A stretch of 64,000 nt of DNA from Christiangramia salexigens (GTDB lineage: Bacteria > Bacteroidota > Bacteroidia > Flavobacteriales > Flavobacteriaceae), in the NCBI RefSeq assembly GCF_001889005.1, contig NZ_CP018153.1, positions 1,832,501-1,896,500 of the forward strand. Direction: 5' to 3'. Both the position numbers and the translations under genes were made by a program. Positions 47,494 through 56,249 of the stretch are shown piece after piece. Below the pieces are notes generated by a model, which was not told the DNA's origin, did no database searches, and worked only from the letters and a program-made list of their open reading frames with translations. Position 1 is the first letter of the stretch, and the number at the start of each line of letters is the position of its first letter.

Positions 47494-48420
47494 TTATCCA
47501 ATTTTAGTAACATCATAATCAAATTCATCTTTAAAATATTGAATAAGATTCTCCCGGTTTTTACCAACTTTATTATATGCCTCATATATTTTAGCATCTA
47601 CGAGAAAACGATACCATCCGCACTGCAATAAATTCCAAATAAAACCACGCTTTCCTTCTAATAATCCTAACTGTATAAAGTAGCGTACAAACCAAAAGAC
47701 GAAAGGACGGACAAATAACGGTAGATCTAAATAAATCCCCTTAAGCCATCTTCGCTGTTCTTCTGAATTCCCCATTAATGATGAGCGCAGAACAATAAAA
47801 TCCGTAAAATTGAATTTTTTATCCAAAATATCAATAGCTTCTCTCGTTGCATAACCATTATGTTTTTGAATCCACCACGTTAAATTGTTTAAATTATGGT
47901 CTATTAAGTCTCCTTCCAAAAAAGTTATATCACCGTTTAATAATTTCATGCGTTCATCCATCCAACGTTGCTCACAAATGGCCTTTCCTTTACGCCAAAT
48001 TTTTAAATGCCTAATTGGATACATACCTCCTCTTTTCAGAGGCTTACCCATAAAATACATAAGGCGATTTACCATTATTCCAGTATAATGTGATTTAATC
48101 TCCGGTAAATTAGTTTGAATATTTTCAATCAATTTATCGGTTAAATATTCATCAGCATCAATACGCAAAATCCACTCTGAATTGATTTCTGCATTATCCA
48201 ATCCCCAATTGAATTGAGAAGAATAATTAATCCATGAATTCTGATAAAACTTTGCCGAATAATTAAGTGCAATTTGTTTTGTACTGTCCGTGGAATATGA
48301 ATCAATTATTATTATTTCAGAACATACTTTACTAACACTTTTTAAGCAACGCTCTAAATGTATTCCTTCATTATATGTTAATATAATTGCAGCTAAAGAT
48401 GGTTTATTTAGATATTTCAC
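47494..48420 (-). CDS. Family 2 glycosyltransferase
   Basis: The protein is about 308 residues, with AAIILTYNEGIHLERCLKSV, VSKVCSEIIIIDSYSTDST and the metal motif RIDADEYL. The overall form is that of WaaE/KdtX-like LPS core glucosyltransferases. I place the start at the GTG at 48418-48420, which reads VKYLNKPSLAAI just before the fold and overlaps the acyltransferase by 17 bp; the only ATG (48453) would overlap by 50 bp and add a non-homologous-looking lead. It is followed at once by the second family 2 enzyme. Confidence 0.88.
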   Translation of the reverse strand: MKYLNKPSLAAIILTYNEGIHLERCLKSVSKVCSEIIIIDSYSTDSTKQIALNYSAKFYQNSWINYSSQFNWGLDNAEINSEWILRIDADEYLTDKLIENIQTNLPEIKSHYTGIMVNRLMYFMGKPLKRGGMYPIRHLKIWRKGKAICEQRWMDERMKLLNGDITFLEGDLIDHNLNNLTWWIQKHNGYATREAIDILDKKFNFTDFIVLRSSLMGNSEEQRRWLKGIYLDLPLFVRPFVFWFVRYFIQLGLLEGKRGFIWNLLQCGWYRFLVDAKIYEAYNKVGKNRENLIQYFKDEFDYDVTKIG

Positions 48421-48955
48421 GATATTTAATAAATTTTGCAGGGTTACCCCCAACTATCGTCCAAGACCCAACACTTTTATAAACAGATGCAGTCGCACCT
48501 ACGACAGAACCTTGACCTATAGTTAGGCCCATATTAATGTAGGCGGAAGCACCAATCCAAACTTGATCCTCAATAATTATTGGAGCTATAATGAGAGGAT
48601 TATTTGACTTTGTCACATCGTGAGAAGCAGTACATAAATATGTCTTTTGAGAAACCGTTGAATTTGCCCCAATCTTTATTTTATCTACATTATAGCAATC
48701 TACTTCGGGTGCCAAACATGAATACTCGGCCATTTCCAGGTTCCAAGGCATATATATCTTCACACTTGAATAAATGTTTGCAGTTGAATGTATTTTTGCG
48801 CCAAATAGACGTAATAAAAATATCTTCCATTTTCGCCCCACACTGCGAGGTAAAGGTCTAGCCGCAATAGTCCATATAGTCGTGAATAAAAATCTGGCTA
48901 TTTGGTTCTTACGACTTAAGGTGTTATTATAAGTTGATAAATCTACCTGGTGCAT
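48404..48955 (-). CDS. WcaF-like acetyltransferase (left-handed beta-helix)
   Basis: The protein is 183 residues of the WcaF family. The N-terminal ARFLFTTIWTIAARPLPR precedes hexapeptide coils (IYSSVKIYMPWNLEMAEYSC, then IGANSTVSQKTYLCTASHDV) with the catalytic His in CTASHD, and VVGATASVYKSVGSWTIVGGNPAKFI at the end. It would O-acetylate a sugar of the repeat unit. The ATG at 48955 overlaps the stop of the upstream GT4 by one base (TGATG). Confidence 0.92.
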   Translation of the reverse strand: MHQVDLSTYNNTLSRKNQIARFLFTTIWTIAARPLPRSVGRKWKIFLLRLFGAKIHSTANIYSSVKIYMPWNLEMAEYSCLAPEVDCYNVDKIKIGANSTVSQKTYLCTASHDVTKSNNPLIIAPIIIEDQVWIGASAYINMGLTIGQGSVVGATASVYKSVGSWTIVGGNPAKFIKYREISK

Positions 48956-50097
48956 CAATTTTCAAAAATAAAATTCGGTGTTTCCCGGCTTTCGCCAATT
49001 GTCCAATCGTAAAATTCTTTCATTTGTTCTGAAACAGAATCAAGGCTATATTTTTCTTGGATAAGCGCTCTTCCATTTACCCCCATCTCATTCAAGGATT
49101 CCTGCGAAGAAGATAGAGCCTCAGTTAAAGATATTCGCAATGGTTCTTCCCCTAAATCGATCCACCAACCACAACCATTTTTAGTCAAATCTGACCATGG
49201 AGCTCCTTTAGTTGTTATTACCGGAATGCCATATGCCAAAGCTTCGGCAATGGCCACACCAAAATTTTCAGTGTAAGTAGGCAAAACAAAAAGATCAGCT
49301 TCAAAAAAGTAATTTTCTTTTTCTGTACCATATGCTGCACCTCTGAAATGCACATTTGAAAGGTTAAGTTCCGCTTTTTTTTCGTTTAACTTCTTTACAA
49401 ATTTCTTATCACCAGCTCCAACGATATTTAACTCCCAGTTTTGAGTTAAACTTAAATCCAGCCCGCTCCATGCAACAAGTAATTCCTCTATACCCTTATT
49501 CTTTACCAACCGAGAAAGAAATAAAATTTTCCGCTTTTCTGGGGTTGAAGACGTTTTCTTTATAATTTCCGGAATCTTAACTCCATTAGGGATAATTGCA
49601 ATTGGATTCTCAAATCCTGCTTTTCTAATATTTTCAGCCTCAACCTTTGAAGTTGCATGAAAACCAAAAGCAAACTCTAAATCCTTCTTTTGATAAAGTT
49701 TGAGTGCAAGTTTCTTTTTGAACCCTTTATGGTTTATTGACCAAACATCCAGCATACCCCTTGGGGAAATTATATATGGAACACCTAATTTCCTGGCAGA
49801 TACTGCCATTTGGTGTATGGGCATTTGCCACAAACCATGCCCATGCATCACATCAGGCTTTGATAGTTTTAATTTCTCATTTAAGCCTTTAAGGTGCCCA
49901 GTAAAATGGCTCCCTAAAATTTGAACTTTACCTCCTTCTTTAACAAAATCTGAAATTATTGGATTTTCTGATTTACCGGAGTATAAATCAACATTTAAAT
50001 CCGATATCTGAAGTATAGATTCTATTAAAGAAGTGACACTTTTTGCTGGCCCTCCTGTAGAAACATCTATTGAAGAAATAAAATGAGCTATTTTCAA
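48955..50097 (-). CDS. Family 4 glycosyltransferase
   Basis: A GT-B retaining transferase of 380 residues. The N-terminal domain begins MKIAHFISSIDVSTGGPAKS, and the C-terminal donor domain shows FLSRLVKNKGIEELL and the EX7E region YTENFGVAIAEALAYGIPV. No ATG is available at the start; a TTG at 50095-50097 directly opens the fold. It is 8 bp behind the preceding transferase gene. Donor sugar unknown. Confidence 0.92.
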   Translation of the reverse strand: MKIAHFISSIDVSTGGPAKSVTSLIESILQISDLNVDLYSGKSENPIISDFVKEGGKVQILGSHFTGHLKGLNEKLKLSKPDVMHGHGLWQMPIHQMAVSARKLGVPYIISPRGMLDVWSINHKGFKKKLALKLYQKKDLEFAFGFHATSKVEAENIRKAGFENPIAIIPNGVKIPEIIKKTSSTPEKRKILFLSRLVKNKGIEELLVAWSGLDLSLTQNWELNIVGAGDKKFVKKLNEKKAELNLSNVHFRGAAYGTEKENYFFEADLFVLPTYTENFGVAIAEALAYGIPVITTKGAPWSDLTKNGCGWWIDLGEEPLRISLTEALSSSQESLNEMGVNGRALIQEKYSLDSVSEQMKEFYDWTIGESRETPNFIFEN

Positions 50098-50105
50098 ATT
50101 TTTTT

Positions 50106-51089
50106 TTAATTAATTGACAAGGTTTTCTTCAACTCAGGATATAAGACATCCAGGTTATATTTTGACTGGTATAATTGAAAACTTTTTTTATTATAATACA
50201 CATAATTGCAGTCTATCAAAGTTTTATAGAAATTACGATCAAGTTTATTAAAATCGACCAAAACTCCTACTGATTTTGCATATTCAAAATTTTTAAGAGT
50301 AGGGTTGTTTTTATTCATTATTACTGGCAAAGACAAAGAGAATGATTCAAACAATTTATTAGGTGCACAAAATTTTGTATTGAAATTATTTGGTCTATAA
50401 CCAACAATAGTGAAATGATATTTTTTTAGCCTTTCTAAAAGTTCCTTGTGTTCCAAGGAACCCAAATAGCGAACATTTTCTAAATTTTCAATATCCTCAT
50501 TAAAAGAGAAACCAAAAAAGTCTAATTGAATATTAGGAAATCTGGATGCAAATTGAATAAATTCTTTCACATATACATTACTATTATTAAGAGCTCCATA
50601 AAAAGCCAATTTCAAGGTTTTATTTTTATGATATTTTCTTGAAAAGAAAGTGTTGCCCAATGAGGGCGCATTTGGAAAAATGAGAACATTTTTAAATTTA
50701 CGATTCCTGTATGGCTCAAATCTCTCCTTAATAGGAAAAATTGCTGTTACATAAGGCCATTTCACAAATTTTTCCAATTTCAACATTTTTAACGCTATAG
50801 AATTGTCCTCTATACCCAGATAGCTTTCAAGAAACCAATAGGAAACGTTAATCTTAAATAAGTGCGCTATTGTCAATAAAGGAAGAGTTTGCAAACCTAC
50901 GAAAATAACATGCGAATTATTTCCTCGAAAAAGATACAACAAACTGGTGAATATAAATTGGAGTCGTGAACCAGAATATTCAATTTCTTGAATTTGAATA
51001 TTTTCTTGAGAAAATTTCTCCAATGTGTATTTAACTACCGGAGTTCTATCGATTGAAACCCCAGAAATAATTAAAATTTTTCTCCTCAA
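50106..51089 (-). CDS. Glycosyltransferase, GT-B fold
   Basis: The protein is about 327 residues if started at the TTG at 51087-51089, which overlaps the Wzy stop by four bases (TTGA). A longer frame to 51197 would overlap wzy by over 100 bp and add a hydrophobic lead that is simply wzy sequence read in another frame. The body reads RRKILIISGVSIDRTPVVKY, then LAFYGALNNSNVYVKEFI and FTIVGYRPNNFNTKFCAPNK, the last like the donor-site region of family 4 enzymes. The family is weakly supported. Very AT-rich. Confidence 0.78.
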   Translation of the reverse strand: MRRKILIISGVSIDRTPVVKYTLEKFSQENIQIQEIEYSGSRLQFIFTSLLYLFRGNNSHVIFVGLQTLPLLTIAHLFKINVSYWFLESYLGIEDNSIALKMLKLEKFVKWPYVTAIFPIKERFEPYRNRKFKNVLIFPNAPSLGNTFFSRKYHKNKTLKLAFYGALNNSNVYVKEFIQFASRFPNIQLDFFGFSFNEDIENLENVRYLGSLEHKELLERLKKYHFTIVGYRPNNFNTKFCAPNKLFESFSLSLPVIMNKNNPTLKNFEYAKSVGVLVDFNKLDRNFYKTLIDCNYVYYNKKSFQLYQSKYNLDVLYPELKKTLSIN

Positions 51090-52393
51090 TTTTGGCAATA
51101 CTTTACTATTAAACGAATGAAAATAAAATAAAAAACCGAAAAATAAACTGCTGAAAAAAAATCCCCTCGTAGTAGCAAAAAGAAAGCTGCGCACCACGCG
51201 AAATAAGAGACATATTTATAATTATGATACATCATTTCAGGTCGAAATGACAAATCAAATTTTTTACATTGAACACCAAAGACAAAACTTAAAGTAATAA
51301 TACCTATTATTCCTAAGTTCGCATAAGCCTCGCCAATAAAACCAGGAGAAAGGCTGTACATATTTATCTCTTGCCATTCGGCAAGAGTAAAATCTTGCTC
51401 ACCATTTCGTTGTAGAACCCCCAAGGGAGCTGCAAAGCCTACGGGTTTGTCGAGCCAAATTGCCCTAGGGACGAACATGAATAGGACGGAGGAATAAGTT
51501 TCTCCTAAATAATAATTAAATCTATTAGGGAAATTTTCGATGATAAAAGTAGTATTGTAAAAAGTATCTAATGATTTTAATGAAATTATATAATGCCAGG
51601 TATTACCTATCAAGTTATCTTCTTTATATCCTTCACCAAAATCATGATTTGCTCGCAAATAATTAAGAAAAATAAAAAAGCTTAAACCGATTATAACTAA
51701 AAAGTTCTTCGTTCTCCTTGGTAATATTTTATTTCTGTAATTAAAATAACCGATGAAAATAGGTAAAAGAATAAAAAATAAGGTTATATAAATTCTACGG
51801 CTAGTTTCGGTTAAAGAAAACATCATAAAAATTAGGAAAAAGATAAGATACTTTTTCTTCCTTGTTTCTAAGTAAAATAAAAAAAATAGAACAGTAGTCG
51901 CTTTAGGTAAAAAGCTGATTAGCAAAAAAAAAGGATTTTTTGTCTCAGCAGGATAAAGTACTTGAAGGACAGCAAACACAATTAGAAAAATAAAAGATAT
52001 TGGAATAATGATTTTTTCAAACTTATACATTGAAAAACTCTTAGGATTATTATTAACCTTTCTATACGCCTTTTTCGTGAAGTTGTATCCGATAAGAAAA
52101 ATTAAAAAACTAAGATAACTATAGATTAAAGCGAAAATTAAACTTGATTTTTTGATGGGTTTAGGATCAATAAAATGAAAACTAGCTATATCTAGAAAAA
52201 TCATAATCCCAAAACCCAGAAGGGCAATCTTAAAAGTACTGAATTCCACAAAAAACCTATGAAACCCAAAAAAAATAAGTGTTAATGAAAAAAATAAAGT
52301 TATATAAAAGGTGCCCTCAATCATATCTGATCCAACAAATCCGATTAATAAAATAAAAAGAGAAACGATTATGATAATTAGCTTATTATTCAC
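51086..52393 (-). CDS. Wzy-type polysaccharide repeat-unit polymerase
   Basis: The protein is 435 residues with about twelve hydrophobic helices and a large periplasmic loop (residues about 245-350, including FNYYLGETYSSVLFMFVPR), the general plan of O-antigen polymerases of the EpsG/Wzy type. Sequence conservation in this group is low, so the call rests on topology and position beside wzx and transferases. It starts with GTG. Composition is strongly AT-rich compared with the flanking nucleotide-sugar genes. Confidence 0.82.
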   Translation of the reverse strand: MNNKLIIIIVSLFILLIGFVGSDMIEGTFYITLFFSLTLIFFGFHRFFVEFSTFKIALLGFGIMIFLDIASFHFIDPKPIKKSSLIFALIYSYLSFLIFLIGYNFTKKAYRKVNNNPKSFSMYKFEKIIIPISFIFLIVFAVLQVLYPAETKNPFFLLISFLPKATTVLFFLFYLETRKKKYLIFFLIFMMFSLTETSRRIYITLFFILLPIFIGYFNYRNKILPRRTKNFLVIIGLSFFIFLNYLRANHDFGEGYKEDNLIGNTWHYIISLKSLDTFYNTTFIIENFPNRFNYYLGETYSSVLFMFVPRAIWLDKPVGFAAPLGVLQRNGEQDFTLAEWQEINMYSLSPGFIGEAYANLGIIGIITLSFVFGVQCKKFDLSFRPEMMYHNYKYVSYFAWCAAFFLLLRGDFFSAVYFSVFYFIFIRLIVKYCQN

Positions 52394-52704
52394 TTAACAT
52401 CTTTAATTTAATTAATAAAAAAGTTTATAATTTTTTCTTTTTGATCCCTGAAGATTGAATAATAATCATAAATGACTTTAGAATAATTTTGGAAAAAGTG
52501 GCTTACCATCGCTCCTTTAGTTTTTTAATAAAGAAGGCGCGAACCTTTTCATTTACCAGAAGATCAAGATTAGGGTTAATTGAAAAACAAATTATTGGAT
52601 TCGTGGACACAAACCGTAAATTGTTTAATGATTAGCATTTCGCTTAAAGTCAATTCGTGGAGAAAATCCTTTTCAAATAGAAATTATTAAAACTAACATT
52701 ATTA
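52394..52704. other. AT-rich gap between wzy and wzx, possible gene remnant
   Basis: The 311 bp hold no convincing gene. On the minus strand 52503-52626 is an open stretch of about 40 codons ending NPNLDLLVNEKVRAFF and then IKKLKERW-stop. It has the look of a protein C-terminus but lacks a start. It may be a leftover of a replaced gene. No terminator or promoter is clear. Confidence 0.3.
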
Positions 52705-53892
52705 TTAAATTAAGTATGACGAGCTTAACATATTAATAAGAATAATAACTATAATTTTAATAGAATTTGAGAAAATTTCATTTCTTACTTTTATAAATCC
52801 AAAGATAGTTTGTATGGAATAAGACCAAAGAATGGCTAAAGCAAAAGAACTTATTTTAGGTCCTAAAAATAATAAAGCTAAAACAAAAACAAACCCCCAA
52901 ATTAAATTGAGATAAAGTAATTCTTTTGTTGACTTTTTTATTATTAAAGGAGTTATTAATAAACCCAATCCACTGATTACGACGGCATCTAAGACCATTA
53001 TATATACAATAAAATGAGAATAATAATTTTTTAAAATTAAAGAACAAAAAGTATAAATAATTATAGCAAAAATTAAAAAATTAAAATATTTTTTAATTTT
53101 TATTATTGCAAGTTCAGAATTACTTAAAATAAAAGGTAGAATAATTGACGGAAGGAATAACCCGAGAGCTTGCACTTGTCTTAATTTACCAACTACTGCA
53201 AATTCTTCAAAATTTAAGTCTGAAATCATAAATTTATTTGTGAAGACTATAACCATCGAAGTAAATAACCCCCCTATACCTATTGGTAAAGATTTTAAAA
53301 AAAAATTTGAATATTTAGTTTTTATAAAAATGTAAAAACTTTGAATGGGTAATATTCCAAATTTTCTTAACCAATAAATTTCAAGAAACAAAAAATGTGA
53401 TGCAGACGCAATTATTGTTACCAATATATAGTTTTCATTATCCCTTAATATAAATAATGCAACAAACAAGCTAATGAAAAAAACGAAACCTGCTTTCGCA
53501 ATGTATAAATCATCTTTAAGACTTGTCAGGGCCGCATTATTAAGCAATAAAAAGGAAGATAGAATGGCCATTATCAAAAAAGAAATAATGTCATCAATGG
53601 GATATATAAAATAACTTAAAATCGTAAATATAATTATTACAAATGCAGAAATAATTTTTTGCAACGATACTAAGCTATAAATTTCTATCCGACGAAGATC
53701 AGATAGAGTGCATACATAAACATTTGAACCCAGAAGAGCAAAAGCCCCAATAGCTAGCGAATTTGAATACAAATAACTAAATTTTCCAAAATTAAAATCA
53801 TCTTGAAAGCTGATAAAGATAAAGTTCACAAGAAAGATAGAAGCTCGAATAACTATTGACCCACTTAAATTATAAATTAAATTTTTCAACAT
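52705..53892 (-). CDS. Wzx-like flippase
   Basis: A very hydrophobic protein of 395 residues with about eleven to twelve helices and few conserved polar residues, matching the MVF/PST polysaccharide translocase group. It would flip undecaprenyl-linked repeat units to the periplasm for Wzy. It is slightly shorter than the usual 410-480. The start overlaps the stop of the upstream transferase by seven bases. Composition is among the most AT-rich in the window. Confidence 0.82.
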   Translation of the reverse strand: MLKNLIYNLSGSIVIRASIFLVNFIFISFQDDFNFGKFSYLYSNSLAIGAFALLGSNVYVCTLSDLRRIEIYSLVSLQKIISAFVIIIFTILSYFIYPIDDIISFLIMAILSSFLLLNNAALTSLKDDLYIAKAGFVFFISLFVALFILRDNENYILVTIIASASHFLFLEIYWLRKFGILPIQSFYIFIKTKYSNFFLKSLPIGIGGLFTSMVIVFTNKFMISDLNFEEFAVVGKLRQVQALGLFLPSIILPFILSNSELAIIKIKKYFNFLIFAIIIYTFCSLILKNYYSHFIVYIMVLDAVVISGLGLLITPLIIKKSTKELLYLNLIWGFVFVLALLFLGPKISSFALAILWSYSIQTIFGFIKVRNEIFSNSIKIIVIILINMLSSSYLI

Positions 53893-54752
53893 TTTTGCTT
53901 CATACCTTTTTGCTTCGCTACAAAATAAATGAAAGTTCTTCTACTGTGGATACATAATAATAATATCCAATTCCAAAAGACAGAATATTTAATTATTTTC
54001 ATAAATCCATAAAACAAAATTTTTATTAATTCATTTAACCTATTATAAAGGTTATCCTCTTTTCCTGACAGCATATGGCTAATCTGCCCATCTCCAAAAC
54101 CATAAGCCCTAGCCTCTTTATACAAACCAACTTTATCAATTGGCCTAATCCATCCAACTAAGGGTTCATTAATAACATTTGTATTACTCGAGCATTCAAT
54201 TAATCGCTTCGATAAATAAGTGTCATCCCCAGCAAATTTTAAATGAGTGGGCATCCCGCCAACTTTATCATATAACTCTCTTGAATATAAGATATTCCTA
54301 TTACTACCTAGACTATTAATATTTAAATTAGATCTTTCACCTTTCATTAACCTATCATAATTCCTGGTTAACTCACTCATATGCGTTCTAATAAAATAAT
54401 AATTTCCGATTACAAGCTCTAAACTTGGATCCTTTTTAATCAATAAAGAAAAACTTTTGACCCAATTGTTATTTATTCTTGTGCCAATATCCGAGCTCAA
54501 GATAAAAGGAAACGAAGAATTTTTTATTGCAATGTCTCTTCCTTTAGATACACTACACTTTTTAGAAATAATTTTTATTTTAGACTTTTTAAAGTTTTCT
54601 TTCCATGAATTAAGAATTTCAAGGGTTCCATCAGTACTTAAATTATCTACAATTATAATTTCAGCAGGGAATTCAGACTGATTTTCAATATCATTTATCC
54701 AAAGACCAATAGTTTCGAGTTCATTCCAACACGTTGTAACAACACTTATCAT
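53886..54752 (-). CDS. Family 2 glycosyltransferase
   Basis: The protein is 288 residues, with the GT-A opening ISVVTTCWNELETIGLWIND and IIIVDNLSTDGTLEIL, and an LSSDIGTRI segment in the DxD position. The later KFAGDDTYLSKRLIE is in the acceptor/catalytic area. A hydrophobic stretch near the C-terminus (YSVFWNWILLLCIH) may tie it to the membrane. Substrates unknown. It precedes wzx with a short overlap. Confidence 0.88.
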   Translation of the reverse strand: MISVVTTCWNELETIGLWINDIENQSEFPAEIIIVDNLSTDGTLEILNSWKENFKKSKIKIISKKCSVSKGRDIAIKNSSFPFILSSDIGTRINNNWVKSFSLLIKKDPSLELVIGNYYFIRTHMSELTRNYDRLMKGERSNLNINSLGSNRNILYSRELYDKVGGMPTHLKFAGDDTYLSKRLIECSSNTNVINEPLVGWIRPIDKVGLYKEARAYGFGDGQISHMLSGKEDNLYNRLNELIKILFYGFMKIIKYSVFWNWILLLCIHSRRTFIYFVAKQKGMKQKC

Positions 54753-54815
54753 TTAATAAAGTATTAAATTTTGACTTCCATTAATTATTCTGTCCATTAA
54801 CTACAATTAGGTTAC

Positions 54816-56015
54816 TTAAAGGTTGCAACCTTTTAGATCAAAAGTTTTCATAAAAGAAACAATATACTGAGAAGCTTTTCCATCTCCATACGGATTATGA
54901 AGTTTGCTCATAGCACTATATCCATCAGAGTCTGTAAGCAAACTATTAGTTTCTGTAACAATTTTTTGTTTGTTGGTTCCTACCAATATTACAGTACCTG
55001 CTTCAACTGCTTCAGGTCTTTCAGTTGTATCACGCATCAGCAATACTGGTTTACCTAAACTTGGTGCTTCTTCCTGTACACCACCAGAATCAGTTAGCAT
55101 AAGAAAAGAGAGATTCATTAGATAGACAAATGGAAGATAATCCAGCGGTTCTATAAAGAAAACATTCTTAGTTGATTGCTTTTGAATTTCTGATAATCCA
55201 AATACATCTTTAATAGCATTTCTAACATTGGGATTTAAATGCATTGGATAGACAAAATCTACAAGAGGATGTTTTTCTGCTAATTCTTTAATGGCTTCAC
55301 AAATATTAATAAAACCTTGTCCAAAATTTTCTCTGCGATGTCCGGTAATTAGAATTAGCTTCCGTTTATTATTTACCCATAAATTACAAGAACTTTCACT
55401 AATCCCTTCCCTTTCTAACCTACTTAAAACTTGTAGATGTATATCTGGTGTATTTTTTATTTTATCAATAATCCAATAAAGGGCGTCAATTACCGTATTT
55501 CCAGTAACGTGAATTTTTGTTTCTTTTACACCTTCATCAAGTAAATTTTGTTTACTCAAACAGGTCGGAGCAAAATGATATGTTGAAATTCGCCCTGTGA
55601 TTTGGCGATTCATTTCTTCAGGCCATGGACTATAATTATCATGAGTTCGCAATCCAGCTTCAATATGTCCAACTGGGATTCGTTGATAAAATGCAGCTAA
55701 AGCCGCAGTGGTAGATGTAGAAGTGTCTCCATGAACTAAAACGATTTCTGGTTTTGCTTCTTCTAAAATATCTCTCATTCCCAGTAACACACGAGATGTC
55801 ACATCGTAAAGATCCTGTCCAGATTCCATAATATCAAGATCATAATCAGGAGTGATTTCAAACAATTGTAAAACCTGATCAAGCATTTCTCGATGTTGAG
55901 CAGTCACGCATACAATAGTTTGAAACTCTTTCGGATATTTCTGGAATTCTTTAATAAGTGGAGCCATCTTAATGGCCTCCGGTCTTGTTCCAAATACAAG
56001 TAATATTTTTTTCAT
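54816..56015 (-). CDS. wecB: UDP-N-acetylglucosamine 2-epimerase (non-hydrolysing)
   Basis: The 399-residue enzyme interconverts UDP-GlcNAc and UDP-ManNAc in the cytoplasm. Family motifs are visible: FGTRPEAIKMAPLIKE, LVHGDTSTSTTAALA, GHIEAGLRTHDNYSPWPEE, ITGHRRENFGQGF and LTDSGGVQEEAPSLGKPVL. Length is slightly above the usual 375. With the dehydrogenase encoded upstream it could feed UDP-ManNAc uronate synthesis. A 234-bp AT-rich gap without a clear gene separates it from the flavoprotein gene. Confidence 0.95.
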   Translation of the reverse strand: MKKILLVFGTRPEAIKMAPLIKEFQKYPKEFQTIVCVTAQHREMLDQVLQLFEITPDYDLDIMESGQDLYDVTSRVLLGMRDILEEAKPEIVLVHGDTSTSTTAALAAFYQRIPVGHIEAGLRTHDNYSPWPEEMNRQITGRISTYHFAPTCLSKQNLLDEGVKETKIHVTGNTVIDALYWIIDKIKNTPDIHLQVLSRLEREGISESSCNLWVNNKRKLILITGHRRENFGQGFINICEAIKELAEKHPLVDFVYPMHLNPNVRNAIKDVFGLSEIQKQSTKNVFFIEPLDYLPFVYLMNLSFLMLTDSGGVQEEAPSLGKPVLLMRDTTERPEAVEAGTVILVGTNKQKIVTETNSLLTDSDGYSAMSKLHNPYGDGKASQYIVSFMKTFDLKGCNL

Positions 56016-56249
56016 TAAAATTTAAGTAAGCTTGATAGAGAACTGACTTTGCAACATTATTATATGTTATTCTTTGTGCAATTTTAAACATTCCCTTAAG
56101 GAGTTTGAAGTTAATTTAATGTGATTTAAAAAGAAAGCTAAGATGTATATTCTCATTTCATAGGTAGACTCTCGAAGAACTATTCAAATTAAAATTTATA
56201 TATCAAAAGAAATTATATTACATATAAAACCTTTTTAAACACAAAATTT
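56016..56249. other. AT-rich gap between the UGM-like gene and wecB
   Basis: The 234 bp hold no convincing gene, promoter or terminator. A short minus-strand open stretch starts at an ATG near 56092 and runs into wecB in another frame; it is probably chance. Confidence 0.4.
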
